From: Telmatactis stephensoni
Taxonomy: Eukaryota > Cnidaria > Anthozoa > Actiniaria > Isophelliidae
Assembly: GCA_029948255.1 (NCBI GenBank)
Contig: JALIZF010001916.1
Span: forward strand, 835,001 to 899,000
Length of the DNA: 64,000 nucleotides
Direction: 5' to 3'
The notes beneath the pieces were generated by a model. It searched no databases and had not been told where the DNA came from. It saw only the letters and a list, made by a program, of their open reading frames with translations. This document shows, one piece after another, positions 1-15,000 of the stretch (position 1 is the stretch's first letter; the number at the start of each line of letters is the position of its first letter). The position numbers and the translations under genes were made by a program.

Positions 1-3000
1 TAGTAATAGCCACCCTCCTGAAAGCTTGCTTCCACAGATGTATTCCTGTTATTAATGAAAGCAATTAGGATACACTGATTATTATGCACGGAAAACTGTG
101 GGAAAACTCAGTACACTTACTTGCAGCAATCCTTCAATTTAAGACCTGCAAAACATTCCATTCCAATAATACCAAAAGCATAGTAAAGGCAGATTATCAC
201 TAGCATTACCCTGAGATCGAGAAAAGTTGAAAGAAGTTAGACATTTTAGGTTAATTTTATTGTATAATAGTGATATATGAATGACTAATAAAATTTCGTG
301 ACGTTTCTACTGCATTTTTCTTAGGTTATGTTTACCATGACAGATGATGATGATGATAGATTAGATTTCGTATGACTGTGAACGGCACCGCAGTGTCACG
401 GCACGGTTACAGCAGGAATTTCGAATGATTTTATAGACAACACGGCACTGACACGGTCACAGCACGGCGCGGTCCGTTTCACACTCATACGAAATCTGTT
501 CTAATGATGATGATGATGATGATGATGATGATAAAAGTTCTACGTACCTGAACATTCTCGGTGTGAGGACCCACATCGTTTCCAAAACATCTCGATATCT
601 TTGTTTTAGCTTAAAAAGCCTAGAAATAAAGTCATTCAATTCACAACCACAAATGATGACGGCTGACCGAAATAAACGCGCGCGCATGTCTCTGTACTGT
701 CATATCAACATGCTGGGACATGTAGAGGACATGAAAAGCAGGAATAAGGAACAGAAGGTATAGCCAGGTGTTACCATGTTTTCTTGAGTGTTCCCATCTC
801 CAGGAGTGCTTACATCACGGTACATAGAGATAAGTGACCGTTTTATATTGCTTTTACATTAAAAAATTATGATATAAACATGGCAGTAAGTCAATAAGCG
901 CGCGCATTTGTTATATCTCAATGAATATTTTACATCGTTGATAGTTTCCAGTTACAGTGTACAAATGCAGAACTGAGGTTGCCCCAGTGAGAATTCTAAA
1001 AGAATTATTAAAAAAATTCTAACTGAATATTTGAGATATAACGCGGCTCACAGAGTGTTTTTATCACAGTACAGAGACATGCGTGCGCGTTTTATATTCT
1101 GATCCTTAATATAACAATGATACTGCTATCATAGCATACTTACAACAGCATTCTTAAAGGTCGTATACAAACGATGAATGAGAGAAAAAAGCTGTTGGTA
1201 GCTGCCCCTATCAGACCCGTGATACCAAGAACAGTCACGATGAAGTCAAAGCTACAAAAACAGGTTTCTCATTTTCAAAATTAACATCGCTGTGGGCTTC
1301 CTGTGTTGCAACAGGAAGGAAAGTAAGAGGGATGAGGTTAAGGTATTAAAATTCACGATCAAGAAAAGTTATAAATACAGACAGATTTCAGGTAAAACCT
1401 ACCAATTGAAGCCTGAATTAAAGTACCGCCTTACACCAAGCCCAATCAGTTTAAGCAGAGCTTCAGTACCATAGACTATCAAAAACAAAAACACAATGTT
1501 ACGATGTTATCTCTCACTAAGCTGAAACTAAAGGCGCTGTTACGCGCTGAAACTTTTATCTGAAACTTGTCTCGATCGACGATGTGAGACGATATTCATA
1601 AGGAATGTTGAACAATAAAATAAAATCTTACTTGCAATAAAAAGGATGTTGTACCAATGGTTTTGAAATGTTTGAGCTTCTCTTTGTTCTGCTGGGATTT
1701 CTGAATGGAAACAAACCTGGCATTTATTGGTTATCTAACAATTCGACAAAGCAGGGGCGTAGCACGGAGTTTTTCACAATTTCTCAGGCAAGAACGGTGT
1801 TGATGTTTGAGTTTTTAGCAAATTTTAATTTTGACAAAATACTACCCCCTACATTTACGCGAAATATGCGGCCACCAACTTTAATTCCATCTTTTTCATG
1901 TATTTATTTATCTATTTAATTTTTTATTATTTATATATTTTTTAAATTTTCAGATGCGCACGTGCGTAATGGCGTACAGGGCGCTACGCCCCAGCAAAGT
2001 ACTTTTGCTATCAATTTATTTTCATTCAGAGGTGATGATTTACCCTTGCAACTTACTTGATAACATGACAATCTCGTAAATGAACGTGCATCCATTGGCA
2101 ATGATGGCAATATCTAAAACAACCAAAACACATGGTTTTGAAGACAAAAACTCCGCCAATACCCAACCTGACATTTTCTCCAAACTAGCCGTCATTAAAC
2201 CCACTAATGCTGTCTCAAAATCACGTTAAGTTTGTAGTCAAATGAATAAAATTTTACTCACAAATGAAAATGTCAAATCCTTTGGAGGTCACCAACCAGT
2301 TGATACCTAATAAGCATAGTTCTTGTTTAGTAACCTACTTATCATATGCTACTTTGTCAATAAATGTCAACAACACAATCATAATGTTTAGTTATCCACT
2401 ACAATACCTTTAAAAATGTCGTACATATAACGCAATGGTCTTGGCTTTTCTTTCAGAAAGCTAAACCATTCTGATTCAATATCAGAAACCTAGGACAACA
2501 AAATAAATCAAAGGAAATCAATGAGTCTTACTAAGGGAAAATATTGGATTTCACCTACATCTCACCCTGTGTAATGCGAAGACGAGCCATGAGGCTCCTT
2601 GAGGAGAGGGAGGGTCTTTATTGAATACTAATTTCTCACCTTTTTCCAATTCAGTTCTTTTTTCTCGAACACCGCGTAGAACTCCTCCATACTTATAAAA
2701 AGAATAAAGATAAAGAAGTGAAGAAATCAATGGCGCGAAAATGATATGCGTTCTCTTTTCACGCGCGCGTTTATGGCGGGAAAAATTTATGCGCGCGCAT
2801 ACGTTTAAAGAATGTGGCGCGAAAGCATGCAAAAGCTTCTTTCGTTCTTCAAACAACAACTTCCTTTCTTTGTCTCTTGATACGATTTTACCTACCTTAG
2901 ACCACCCTTAATATCATTCTCGAGTGCTTTGTAAACTAAGAAATTTTGAAGTACTTCTGTCAGAAAGAACAACATTTACATGAACCTCACTTCAGAGTCA

Positions 3001-6000
3001 GGACCAGTAAGGTAAGAAAAATTTCGAGTTTCCGTAAAACCTTTAACGAGTATAAATTCTTACCATTTCTAGGTTTGAAATACCTCATGAGCCCCATAAA
3101 CTGACGGAGTGAGATCCAGTGTGGGGGCTAAAAACAAAGGAAAATAAAAGTTGAACCAAGGATAAATTTGAACCACAACAAATATTACCCACTATGCTCA
3201 AACAGATTTCGGCAGGCTCCATTTTCTTCTCTAGCCCGATAATGGGAACCTCGTTATATTGTTTTTTTTGTTGTTTAGTTTTGTTGTAGTTGTTTTAGAG
3301 TGCTTACAATATATCCGTGAAAAACTTTGTAAGAAATTGCACTAGTCTAATTGAGATCTTTCGCATAAGCCGAGTCCATTCCACTACTAGTGGAAACCTT
3401 CCACTAAATATGATAATGAGGTAAAACAGAACGTGTAGCTATTGTTTTAAACAGAAAACGACTAACACCTTGAAACAACTGTAGTTTATTAGAGCCTATT
3501 GTATTTTTTGCCTCAAGCAAGCAAATAGCGTACAATTAAGAAATGTGAAAAAGGCAGTTGTTTATCATCGTTATCTCAAAACTAATAGTACCATTTTTAG
3601 ATCTGTTAAATCAGTACAACATGTCGCTGGGCAAGAAATGTACATAGTTCTATCCCTATGGGTTGGAACCACCGAGGGTGGCGCCAAAATAGTGCTGATG
3701 GTCCAATAGATTTTCATGTGTTTGATAATATGCGCTACTACATATAACTCGGCACTTTGATAGTTTATGATTGAACCTTCGTGCTCGTCTCTGATCGGCC
3801 TTGTCATACGACGGATCTGTGCAGTGCGAAAAGGTGTTAGTAGAGGGGGAGTTTGCATATCCTTCGTCTGTTAACAGAAAAATCCGCCACAAGTCTGTAT
3901 CTCGTGTGGGGTTTCGTCAATACAACCTACTTCAATAGGAAATTCTCTCCAGTTACCCCGTAGAGCATTCCATTCAGCATTTGTAGGCCATCTAACCTGG
4001 TTTTGAAAGTATCTCAGTAAATTGGGATACCCCTGTGAATTGTTGCAGATACGGTTGAAGGACTTACGTCAAAGCATGAGGACCAGTGTGTCTAAGCACG
4101 GATATTTTCTAAGCCACATCATTGTTAACAAAACTTGTTGAGCATACACATCCTTCGTCTTTTTCTTACCGAGCCACGCCTATTTACCCTCGACAAAGCC
4201 CGTGATATATATATGTTCGGTTATTTCTTCGAATGTTTCTGACAGTTCGGCTGTGTTTAGCCAAAACAATTACCTTTGGTATTGCGAACAAACCCGCACT
4301 TCTAAATTCATAACCATGGAATGCAGGATCAAGACGTTGCATGATGAAGTGGCATTATTGTTCAGAATGAGGGGGCGTAACCAAAGCAGAAACGAGAATA
4401 GAAATAATACATCATAGATATTGAAGTTGATGATGGCATCAGCAATTGGAGTTGGAATAGAAATCACCATATTTAACAGTACACAGGAAATGAAAAGTAT
4501 AGTCGTCTCAACATTCTGTCCATGACGGAGAGTGATTGCAGACATTACATTTATCAACTATTGATAACAACTTCATTTGCAAACATAAAAAAGCAAAAAG
4601 GGTATTGACAGGAGGGAACTGGATCCCCATTATGAAATAAATAATTCATGTCCTAACAAAGTCAAATTTACATATTATAAAAGCCATCTATATAGAAAAT
4701 TATGTACAGTATACGAAGTTTGTTTCTAAACAATTATGAAAAATAAAGGAGCTGATTGAATTATGAAGTATTGTTATATCCACAATGCAAAACACAAATT
4801 TGTGAAAACTTAAAGCGGGGGTGTTGAAAGCCCGGGGGGGGGGGGGGGGGGAGTTCGCATGGTGGAAGATAATGAAACGCCATCTACAAGTAATGATACA
4901 CCAAGCATGGCCGCCAGTACCATCAAGAAAGCAAAGATGAAATACTGCAAGAAAGTAACGCCAGAAGAACGACAACGATCAAAATTGGATTTGGTGAATT
5001 TGGAAAACAGTCAGCTCCGACGATCAGAACAACAAACCGGAGCTAAATAAAGAGTTTAATGAAGACACTGAACACACTGGAATCCAAGCCATTTAGAGCA
5101 AAGAACAGAAAGAAAAGAAAACAAAGCCGAAGAAAAGCAAACAAAGACGCTCCGGAACTGCTCACACAAAAATGTTTCGGAGCGCGCAATGGAAATGATG
5201 GACATACTATGTGAAATTTTTGATACAAATTTGAATCTGAGACGGATCTAGAGTGATTAGCGCAAATGTAAGCTAGAGTAATACATAAGTAAATCTGGTT
5301 TTCTTTTGTTGTTCTTTTAAAATAAGGATGACTAATTACGTATACGGTTTTTCATGTTAGTTAAGTTTCAGTATAACCTGGAAAACTGTAAAATACTAAA
5401 ACATACTAAAAATACTCTAATAAACTACTATTGTTTCAAGGTGTTAGTCGTTTTCTGTTTAAAACAATAGCTACACGTTCTGTTTTACCTCATTATCATA
5501 TTTAGTGGATGGTTTCCACTAGTAGTGGAATGGACTGGGCTTATGCGAAAGATCTCTAATTTGCACAATTTAGTCACTAGACTATTTAGTGTTAAGAAGT
5601 AAGTGAGCCTTGAAGGTGCCTCCTGCACGTGCAAACGTACAAGGGCAACAAGTTTGGCAGGTGTAAAGCACATGCAGAAGTTAAGTTGTGTCGCAATTCA
5701 AGTCGTGAAGCAAGTCATGGATCGATGGGGGATGCATAGTTACTTCCAAGAGCGCATCATTTTGGTTGGTCAGTTTTATATTTTGATAAATATAATGCTG
5801 TCGTCCTTGTGTTTGACTCGTTTCTTGTCTCTGTTGTAGTTATTGAATTTTAGATGTATTTGACTCATTTTGTGTGGAAGAAAGTGGGAATTTATTGAAT
5901 TAAGCTAAGGGGATGAGGGTGCGTTTTGTTTATTTGTGTTTGCTGTCGTTATTTTAGACTAATTTAGCTGAGTTTGACTCGTCTCTTGTGGGAGAAACGG

Positions 6001-9000
6001 GAACTTATTGAAGAAACTGTTAAGGGTATGTTTGAATCGTTTCTTGTGTCTGTTGTCGTTATTTTAATCCAATTGCGTTTGACTCGTCTCTTGTGGGAGA
6101 AAGCGGGAGTTTTTGAATAAAGCTAAAGGTGGGTTTGAATCGGCCGTTTTTTTAGTGTTTCTTGCCGTTACTTTAATTTAGTTGTGTTTCACTCGTCTCT
6201 TGTGGGAAAAAGCGGGAATTTATTGAATAAACTGCTAAGCGTGCGTCTGGCTCGTCTCTCTTGTGTCTGTTGTCGTTATTTTATTCTAATTGCGTTTGAC
6301 TCGTCTCTTGAGGGAAAAAGCGGGACTTTTTGAATAAAGCTATGGTATGTTTGGCTCATTCCTTGTGTCTGTTGTCGTTATTTTAATTTAGTTGCGTTTG
6401 ACTCGTTCCTTGTGTGAGAAAGCGGGAATTTGTTGAATAAAGCTAAGGGTGCACTGAGCTGTTTCTGGTGTCTGGTATCGTTTCTTTAATTTAGCTGTCT
6501 TTGACTCGTCTCTTGTGGGAGAAAGCGGGTTTTTTTTGAATAAAGCTAATGGTATATGTTTGACTCATTTTTGTGGCTACTGCCTCGAAGAGGCGGAGCC
6601 ACTTTGTCATCGGGTTGTAAGTCAGTCCGCAAGTAACACCACAGGAAGCCAAAAAGTCAAAACTTCGGAAATCATCGTCAGCATTCGTCCGTCCGTCACG
6701 AAGAACACAGGAAGCTCAATAATGTAACTCTGGTTCAATTCCATATGCCAAACGCCAGAAATACAGTGCATGATGACAATGCTAGGCCGTTGTACCCGTT
6801 CATCAGCTCTGAAGATGTTGATTGAATAATTAATAGCTAAGAAAGGCAAGTTATTTTCTGCATATTGTGCTCAACTCTTGTCTGCAAAAGCTGTCTTAGG
6901 ACTTTTTGTTTAGTGACATTTTTTTCGTGACGCCATGCACTTAATTGTGTAATTCGCCCACTCTCTGTGTAATTCGCTTCTAAGCTTAACTAGCTTTATA
7001 GGCAAGCTTTTTAGATTAAGAGGGGATTTTTTTCAAGTTCGAGCAGTGAACGACAAAAACTCCTGAGTTGAAGAATAGCTGTTGTACAAAACTAAAACCA
7101 TTTCTATAAGAAAGTTTAAGTTGTTTGTAAGTAGTTTTGGCCGATAAAAGTTGAATCAAAGTGTTAATCCAAAGCGAAAATTTGGATCAAAAATGAGATT
7201 TAGGCCTTCATTTGCTCATTTGCTGTATGTTTTCTTTATATTCAGCTTGAAAAAGCTTAATCCCAGCACAACTTCAAGAAAAAGTCTTTGTACAATTCAA
7301 AAATCCATTTTAAACAGGAATTTTATCTTGGTACATCAGTTTTTAACCGGTAGAAAAAGGATTTGAGTGTTAATCCAGAACGAAAATTTGGATTAAAACT
7401 CGCACGAAGGTGTAGTTTTTGGCGCTTTTCGCCATTATTGCTCGTCATTGAAAAAAATCTCCTCTTAAAGGTACGGTAATACGAGCAACAAAATCACTCA
7501 ACTTGTCTCGCAACATTGCTGCGAAGCGAGTTGAAGAGCGATGCTGCCCGTTTTACCACACGAGGACAAACTTGTCTCGCAACAAAATTATTGTTGCAGG
7601 TTGAGAGAATCCTGTATTCTCATTGGCCCCTAAAATCATTTGCTGCAACACAAGTTGAGCCGAGGTGGTAATACGAGCAACATTTTAAAATTTTGTTGCA
7701 AGAAGTAGAACGACCTTCTACTTTCTGCAACAAAATTTCTCAACCTGCAACAAATAATTTTGTTGCGAGACAAGTTTGTTTTCGGGTGGTAAAACGGGCA
7801 GCATCGCTCTTCAACTCGCTTCGCAGCAATGTTGCGAGACAAGTTGAGTGATTTTGTTGCTCGTATTACCGTACCTTAAATTTAGAAATTAGTAATCAGT
7901 ACCGGGAATCAGTAGTAGACAAGCGCTCGCCGAAAATGGCCATCATCAGTGAACTAAAAAGCATTTTGCCCATTGCAGTTTACTAACGCATTTGTTTATA
8001 ATGATATTTTCTTGTTCTCGGTTACCTCTCAAAATTGTTTTCATCGATACCAGAAATAGTTATCTTCATTGTGACCGATGACATTAACAATGAGAATATT
8101 TAATTTGACCTTTGATTTGTTTATCAGTGTCACGTAACTGCAAATAACTGCAAATATATCCTTGTGCCTCAAGTCAATAAAGTATCTTAGCATTAAGTAT
8201 ATCAAACCGAATCTCCTTTAAAAACAGAAAAAAAACCCAAAATAATCCACTTAAGTATGGACTTATATGACTTATGGACTGATGTATCGGTACGCTGAAC
8301 ACGTCCCTCCCAGGTTCATGTCACACAACTGAGCTAAGTAGATTCATTTCTCGAAACAGAATAAAGCAAGACACTGTCCTATAAAAATCATATTTTCAAT
8401 TCCAGCATGCATCTGAACTTTCTCTTCTTTAAAGGCAGTAGACACATGCGGATAATATCCGCCTATTTTTTAACTCGTGGATATGCGAAGCATAGAAACG
8501 AGTTATTGTGGGGACTCGATGTCATGGGCTCACTCAGATGTTAGCAATCCCACAATCCCTGTAGGCCGACAATTTCCCACAATTCCCGCAGGCCGGCGAT
8601 TTCGTCGCGACTAGAAGTTCGTTTTTCGGTCGTGAATTGGCTAATGTTGTTGTCTTTTCTACTCATATTATTGAACCTTTTTCGATCATATAATTACGCG
8701 AGTAAATGTTGAAATAAAGAGCAAACGAAAACATTTTGAGTACGAATTGCCGCCTGAAATCATAAAAGAGAGAATGTTGAAATAAGCAGGAAACGAAACG
8801 GCACTGATCTGACTCGACTTTCAATCTTTATATTATAATTATTTGATCAAAATGCAAACATGTTTCATTTTCTTCACCGTGACCTTTGACGAGTCAGCTA
8901 CTTTAGGCAAAACTTGTGTACTAACTTGGCCAAAATAACTCAGTGGATCTAATTGACATTTTGTAAAATCTATAGTGTAATTGAATGACTGTGGACTTTG

Positions 9001-12000
9001 AGACGCAAATTGTAACAAATACCTCAGATACTGATAAAATGAGAGATTTATATACATAGTATGTAATGAAATTGTATTTATCATTCTTTTGATCTAAAGT
9101 GTCGTACGGTAGACAATGCGGCGCCTTTGACCGTAATGCAACGTACAATGAGTCTGATGCAACATCACGCAATACAGGACACCAATTTCACTCCAAAAAG
9201 CGTCTAGTATTTATCAGTTTATCATACGTCTTCCGCAATGAATTTAAGTTTTGGCCGTCATGCACGCTACAGTGAGTCTGATGTAACGCTCCATATCAAA
9301 GCAAATCCTGAAACTATAACATCGCCTTCACCATATACACGAGTTCTCCACAGGGAGCCTTTGATTGTGTCTGTTGTCGTTATTTTAATCAAATTGCGTT
9401 TGACTCGTCTCTTGTGGGAGAAAGCGGGAGTTTTTGAATAAAGCTAAGGGTGAGTTTGAATCGTTTTTGTCTCTTGTTACTCGGGCTACCTGTGGTAGCT
9501 CGAGTCTAGGTTTACCTTTTCGGTCTATCAATCTATCTATCTATCTATCTATCTATCAACGTCGCAAATCGGCAAATTACCCAGAAGCCTTTGGGGTACA
9601 CTGTTGACCACGAGGCTTCCTGTGGTCGCGAGAGATCGAGAACAAAATGGCGGACGCTATCAATCGGAATTTTTCGAACTATTGGCTTTTAATAATCTCA
9701 AGATACTTTGCTTTAATCGTTAATATCGAATTCTCGAATTTAGTGATGACCTTCTTACCAGCTGTTGTAATCAACTTATAATGTATTGATCGCCCAAGAA
9801 CACGAGACAGATCGATTTGTGGCAGCGAACTTCACTTGAGGACAGACACATATAAGACACGGAGATCAGTAGTTTGTTTTAATTAATAATATTTCACCAC
9901 TGCTTGCACATTATGTTTGCTTATATAAGCTTTATTTATACACGGTGTCTACAGTCATGCTCTTCCTGAGAGCCATGTTAAAAACGAACTAATTAACTAA
10001 CAATATCTACAATGTTTGTTTTTAACTAGAAAGACTAGGAGATTCTTGCCTTTGCGTAAGTAAGGTGACTAGGGTGTATTCAATAATTAAGCCAGGAAAC
10101 AGGAATTAGTAATTGGTGCAAAATTACACCAAATAAACAATGGAAAACAAATGTTTTTTTTTATTATTAACTTATGTTTAGTGCAATCTGTATTTTGTAC
10201 AATGTCATGATTATATTGAATGCACTTTACTGTCAATCATGCTCATGTTCAATGTTAGCAGATAAAAATATAGTGATGGATAATCATGGAAATGATAGTA
10301 ATGTTTATGAGACCTTTATATACATGCTTATATTAGCAACAATTGAAGAATAATTTTAGAATGTACAAAATGATATATTTTGGAATGTACAAAATGATAT
10401 ATTTTGTACAAGCTTTGTGCAACCATGTTCACAGAGACAAGATAAAGTGGATTGAATTGAAGATGTTACTGTATGTAGTAGTATCAGATTGATGTGCATG
10501 GAGGAGCTATATATGGTACCTTTTAATACGCTATCACATAAAGGGAAAAGACACTTACTTCTCCACTGCACAGTAAGCTATATGCTTGTCTTGCAGCAAG
10601 TCTTTTGCGGAGAAAAAGCTTTCTGAATTTGTTCTTTTGAATGCTTGTGAATGTTTCATAGACAACAGCCTGCAACTAGAAATTAAAAAGAATTAAGTTA
10701 TTCAGCTGAAACTTGTCACAGCTCCAAACACAAACAAACATCAGTCAACAAACAAACAAATTAAAATTAAACCCATACCAGATTCATGAGGAAGTAAAGT
10801 GCAATTCCAATGTATGCCGCAAAGAAAAGGACAGACCACCTGGACTTGGCATACGATGGCATCATTACATCGGGATAACTGTAAATAACCAAAATATAGG
10901 ATGTACAAATTAATTAACTACTAAAATGAAAAAGTAGTCACTTTGTGTTTAAATGATATAACATCAAAACTAGTTAAAATTGTTTAATTTACATCAAAAT
11001 CAAACTTACTTTGCAGTGGTAAGTAGTACAAACAAACTCACAAAACTCCTTTCAAATGATTCAAAATACTAAGAAGCAAGAAATCAAAAATTGGAGAGCT
11101 ATCCATGTAAAATAAAACAAAAAGTCAGCTTTTAGTGAGATATGGCTTTCTATTTACCTGATCTTTAGGATTAAAAGAAAATAAGTAAAAACCTGCAGCA
11201 AAATAAACACAATAGAATTTAAAGAAGTGAAGACGTCAATATGGTTTATATTACTACCGTTATCTCTGAAGTGCATGCAATCTGTAAAGTTTTTCAAAGT
11301 CTCGTTTGAAAATAAGCATTGAGATGGACTGATCAATCAAATTCCACCAGGGAGACAATTGACAATTTTACTCTCAAATAAGAAAAAAACTGACTCATAT
11401 TTATTAAAAAAGCTTTACTTTCATTTCGAAAGCTTAAATTTAGACAGTATTTTCCTTCGTAAGTACAAGATATTTTCTTGGTTTCAGTGTCAAAATCACT
11501 GTTTGTTTTGGTTGAATGATTTGATTGATGTCCATGAGAATGCTAGTTTCCAGACTAGACTTTGAACTTCACGGGTCACACTTCAACGATAACAGTAGTA
11601 ATTCCCTCCCTCGGTGCCCTGGGTCTGGTTGCTTGAAGGCAGTTTAGCCCTAACTCAGGGTTAAACTAAAGGTTTTTGACTTAACTCTGGATTAGCACTC
11701 ACCTGCCTAATTTTATAAAAATAAATTTACTAGACCCTGATCTATGTGGATTAGAGGGAAGTGAAAACAAGAAAGTTATCTCATACAAACAAGCTAATTA
11801 GAATCTGAGTAACACTTACCTAAAATTGAAAAGATGAAGATGAAGAACATGAGCAGTACCAACATATCCAAAATTGGAGGAAGGGATAAAAAAATTTGCC
11901 TTAAAACTCTAAAAAGAACAATAGAGTGCAAATAATATACCCGTGAAATAGATAGCTAACTAATTCCTAATTAGGTGCTATGTGTTGCCTAAGTTTAATA

Positions 12001-15000
12001 GGCCATTTGCATGATGGCGTCATATACTACAACTACCAGAATGCTTTGCCCACTTTCTTTTGTAAAATAATTAGTGCCAATTGTTTTGCTATTCTCAAAA
12101 GGGAATAAAAATCTGAATAAGAAAGAAAATTCGTAGTGCATTCTGGTAGTTGTAGTAAAATGACGCCATCGTGCAAATGGCCTATTAGCTAGGAAATAGG
12201 CGAGCCGTGACGAGTATAGGCAAGTGTACGTGCGCGATGCGCAGATTCTAGACTATTGAAGACCGTTAATGACACATAAAAATACTCACAAAAACTGAAA
12301 CAATATTTTAGAGTGCTTACAATATATCCGTGAAAAACTTTGCAAACAAAATTGTGCAATTTAGTACAAATTACAAAACTTAGAAATAAGTGAAGCATGA
12401 AAAGCACGTGCACACGGACTATAAATTGTAAGAACGACAATAAACATCAAAAACGGCTCAACGCACCCTTAGCTTTATTCATAAAATCCCGCCGTTTCTC
12501 CCAAAAGAAAAGAGTCAAACGCAGCTAAATGTAAGTCACGACAACAGACACCAGAAATGGCTCAACGCATCCTTAGCTTTATTCAATAAAGGTGCGGTAA
12601 TACGAGCAACAAAATCACTCAACTTGTCTCGCAACATTGCTGCGAAACGAGTTGAAGAGCGATGCTGCGCGTTTTTACAAACTTGTCTCGCAACAAAATT
12701 ATTTGTTGCAGGTTGAGCGAGAGAATCCTGTATTCTCATTGGCCCCTAAAATCATTTGCTGCAACACGAGTTGAGTCGAGGTGGTAATACGAGCAACATT
12801 TCAAAATTTTGTTGCAAGAAGTAGAACGACCTTCTACTTTCTACAACAAAATTTCTCAACCTGCAACAAATAATTTTGTTGCGAGACAAGTTTGTTCTCG
12901 GGTGGAAAAACGCGCAGCATAGCTCTTCAACTTGTTTCGCAGCAATGTTGCGAGACAAGTTGAGTGATTTTGTTACTCGTATTACCGCACCTTAATTCCC
13001 ACTTTCTTCCACAAGAAACGAGTCAAACACAGCTAAATTACAATAACGACGACTCAAGAAACGAGTCAAACGCACCCTTAGCTTTATTCAAAAAAATTCC
13101 CGCTTTCTCCCACAAAAGACGAGTCAAACTCAGCTAAATTAAAGTAACGACAACAGACACAAGAAACGAGTCAAACGCACCCTTAGCTTTAAATATTCAC
13201 AAATACCGCTTTCTTCCAAACAAAACTAGACGCACAATGGTGCGTTTACTCGTGCCCAGGTAGAATTGAGCCAGGCGTGGTATGCAGTGCATCATAAAAC
13301 ATAACCGACTGACTTCATTCAATCACATCATTAGATGTTGCACACCTCTGAGGAAAAGGACGTCTGTGAATTTTTTTAGATACGCTTTAGTTTCTGAAAG
13401 TCTTATTATTTCTCCATTTTTTGAAAACTGCAGAAAATGAGCTTGGGATACCTGTGGTCTTACATTACCCAGATGCAAATATTGCATTCACTCGGGCTAT
13501 GGGAGAGGCCCCGTAACTGCTGTTTATACACAGGCGAGCTGTCCATGGCAACCAGCAGCTCTTTTGCTTTGATTTGAACAACTTGTGTTCATTAACAACA
13601 TAAACAGGTTGCCAGTTTAATTCATTTGTGTTACAGAATAGAAATGTTTTAACACTAGCTCCCTGGAATTTCTTTATATAATATCTTTTGAAAACCACAT
13701 GTTCTTGACTGACCCAACTGTTTATACACAAGCAGCAAGCAGCACCAGAACACTTTGAACTATAGACATATAATGTGCGCTGCCTCGTTTTCGTGCTTGC
13801 CTCGTTTTCACGGCAGATTCTCGACGACGAAAGATAGACTTATAGAAAAGGTAAACCTAGACTCGTGCCGGCCTACGGCCTGGGCACGAGTAATGAGTCA
13901 AACACAGCAAAAATACAACAACGACAACAGAGACAAGAGATGAGTCAAACGCAAGGACATTAACAAAACTAGACTCTGCTGGCAGGGTAACTGGGCTACC
14001 TGTGGCTATTGGCATTGGGTGGTACAGATATCATTGTGCATCAGTGTGTGCATTAGGTTCTGAGCCTATGTGTGCATCTAATTATAGGCTATTCAGCAGA
14101 AGTATTAAGTGAACTGTGGAATTTTGTTCCATGTTCTACAAATGAGCTTAAAGTCTGCGAGTTCCAATACTAGGTAGATTTTATCAGAGAAAAACAAAGA
14201 GAATACAAAGATATAGCACAGCAGCATTCTAATAAAGGACACAGGTTCCTTGAGGGCGAGGCATAGCAATTGCATTTCTAGCAAGTGAATCAAATAGTTT
14301 TTACCATCAGAGGTACAGTACATGGCCACAGTACTACAACCAATTGGTATTATGAATGAGGTATAATTTTGTATGATTAAAGACTGCATTGTATTCACCA
14401 ATGATGTACAGTAATCAAAAGTTGCTAGTGTACAATAGTCACCGTAGCTTGGACTGTAGTCAATTTTATCTAAAGATAGTATTGAATATGGAAATTATTT
14501 TAATGTTTTAATGTTTATAACATTAAAAATATTTTTCGGGACAGTCTAGATAAACTACCATACGGTTCATTACCAATGTTCATAATTATTTGAACTGATG
14601 ATGAAATACCATTATTTCTGGGCAAATATAGAGATGTAAGGGACATAGCTACCTACACACAGCTGGGTACCTGCATTCAACCCAAACAATGGCACATTGT
14701 CTTGACTATAAGGGAGCATCATTCATTTTTTAGGAGAGGGGGGGGGGGGGGGGGGCGGAGGAATTGAGGGGTGGGCCAAAAGAAATTTACTCTATGAAAG
14801 GGGGTGGGTCATGTTTTTCTGAAAGTTAAACCAGGTCAAGGGACCCTATTTTCATATTTGGAAGTGGGGTGGGTCATCCATATAGTTCAATTCCTTACCG
14901 GGGGGGCTTGCATTTTTTTTTGTATTTGATTCCTGCAATTCCTCCGGCCCACCCCCCCTCCTAAAAAATGAATGCTCCCTAAGGTGCTTGGATACTGTCT

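Larger units (their letters stand above)
3350..5560. mobile_element. PIF/Harbinger-like element with ~155-bp inverted repeats
   Basis: The inverted arms 3353-3510 and about 5405-5557 match closely (GAGATCTTTCGCATAAGCC at the outer end). TAATT flanks both outer ends and may be a target duplication. The related sequence near 16700 reads through without this insert, which supports it as a nested element. Confidence 0.6.
3298..10520. mobile_element. Composite transposon insertion in copy A intron 10
   Basis: Copy B intron 10 is only 245 bp; copy A has over 7 kb. The left edge is TA followed by GAGTGCTTACAATATATCCG, the same terminus as the element at 12311. The expected reverse terminus was not found near 10520, so the right end is truncated or replaced. 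Inside are a Harbinger-like element (3350-5560), satellite repeats (about 5790-6560 and 9355-9475), two MITEs (7020-7464, 7469-7876) and a Helitron-like hairpin start near 9483. Confidence 0.7.

Noticed and set aside
2896..3010. Alternative small exon reading DSEVRFM between exons 11 and 12
   Set aside because: No acceptor AG and wrong phase; the CTGACAG acceptor at 2957-2963 gives a gap-free match to the family.
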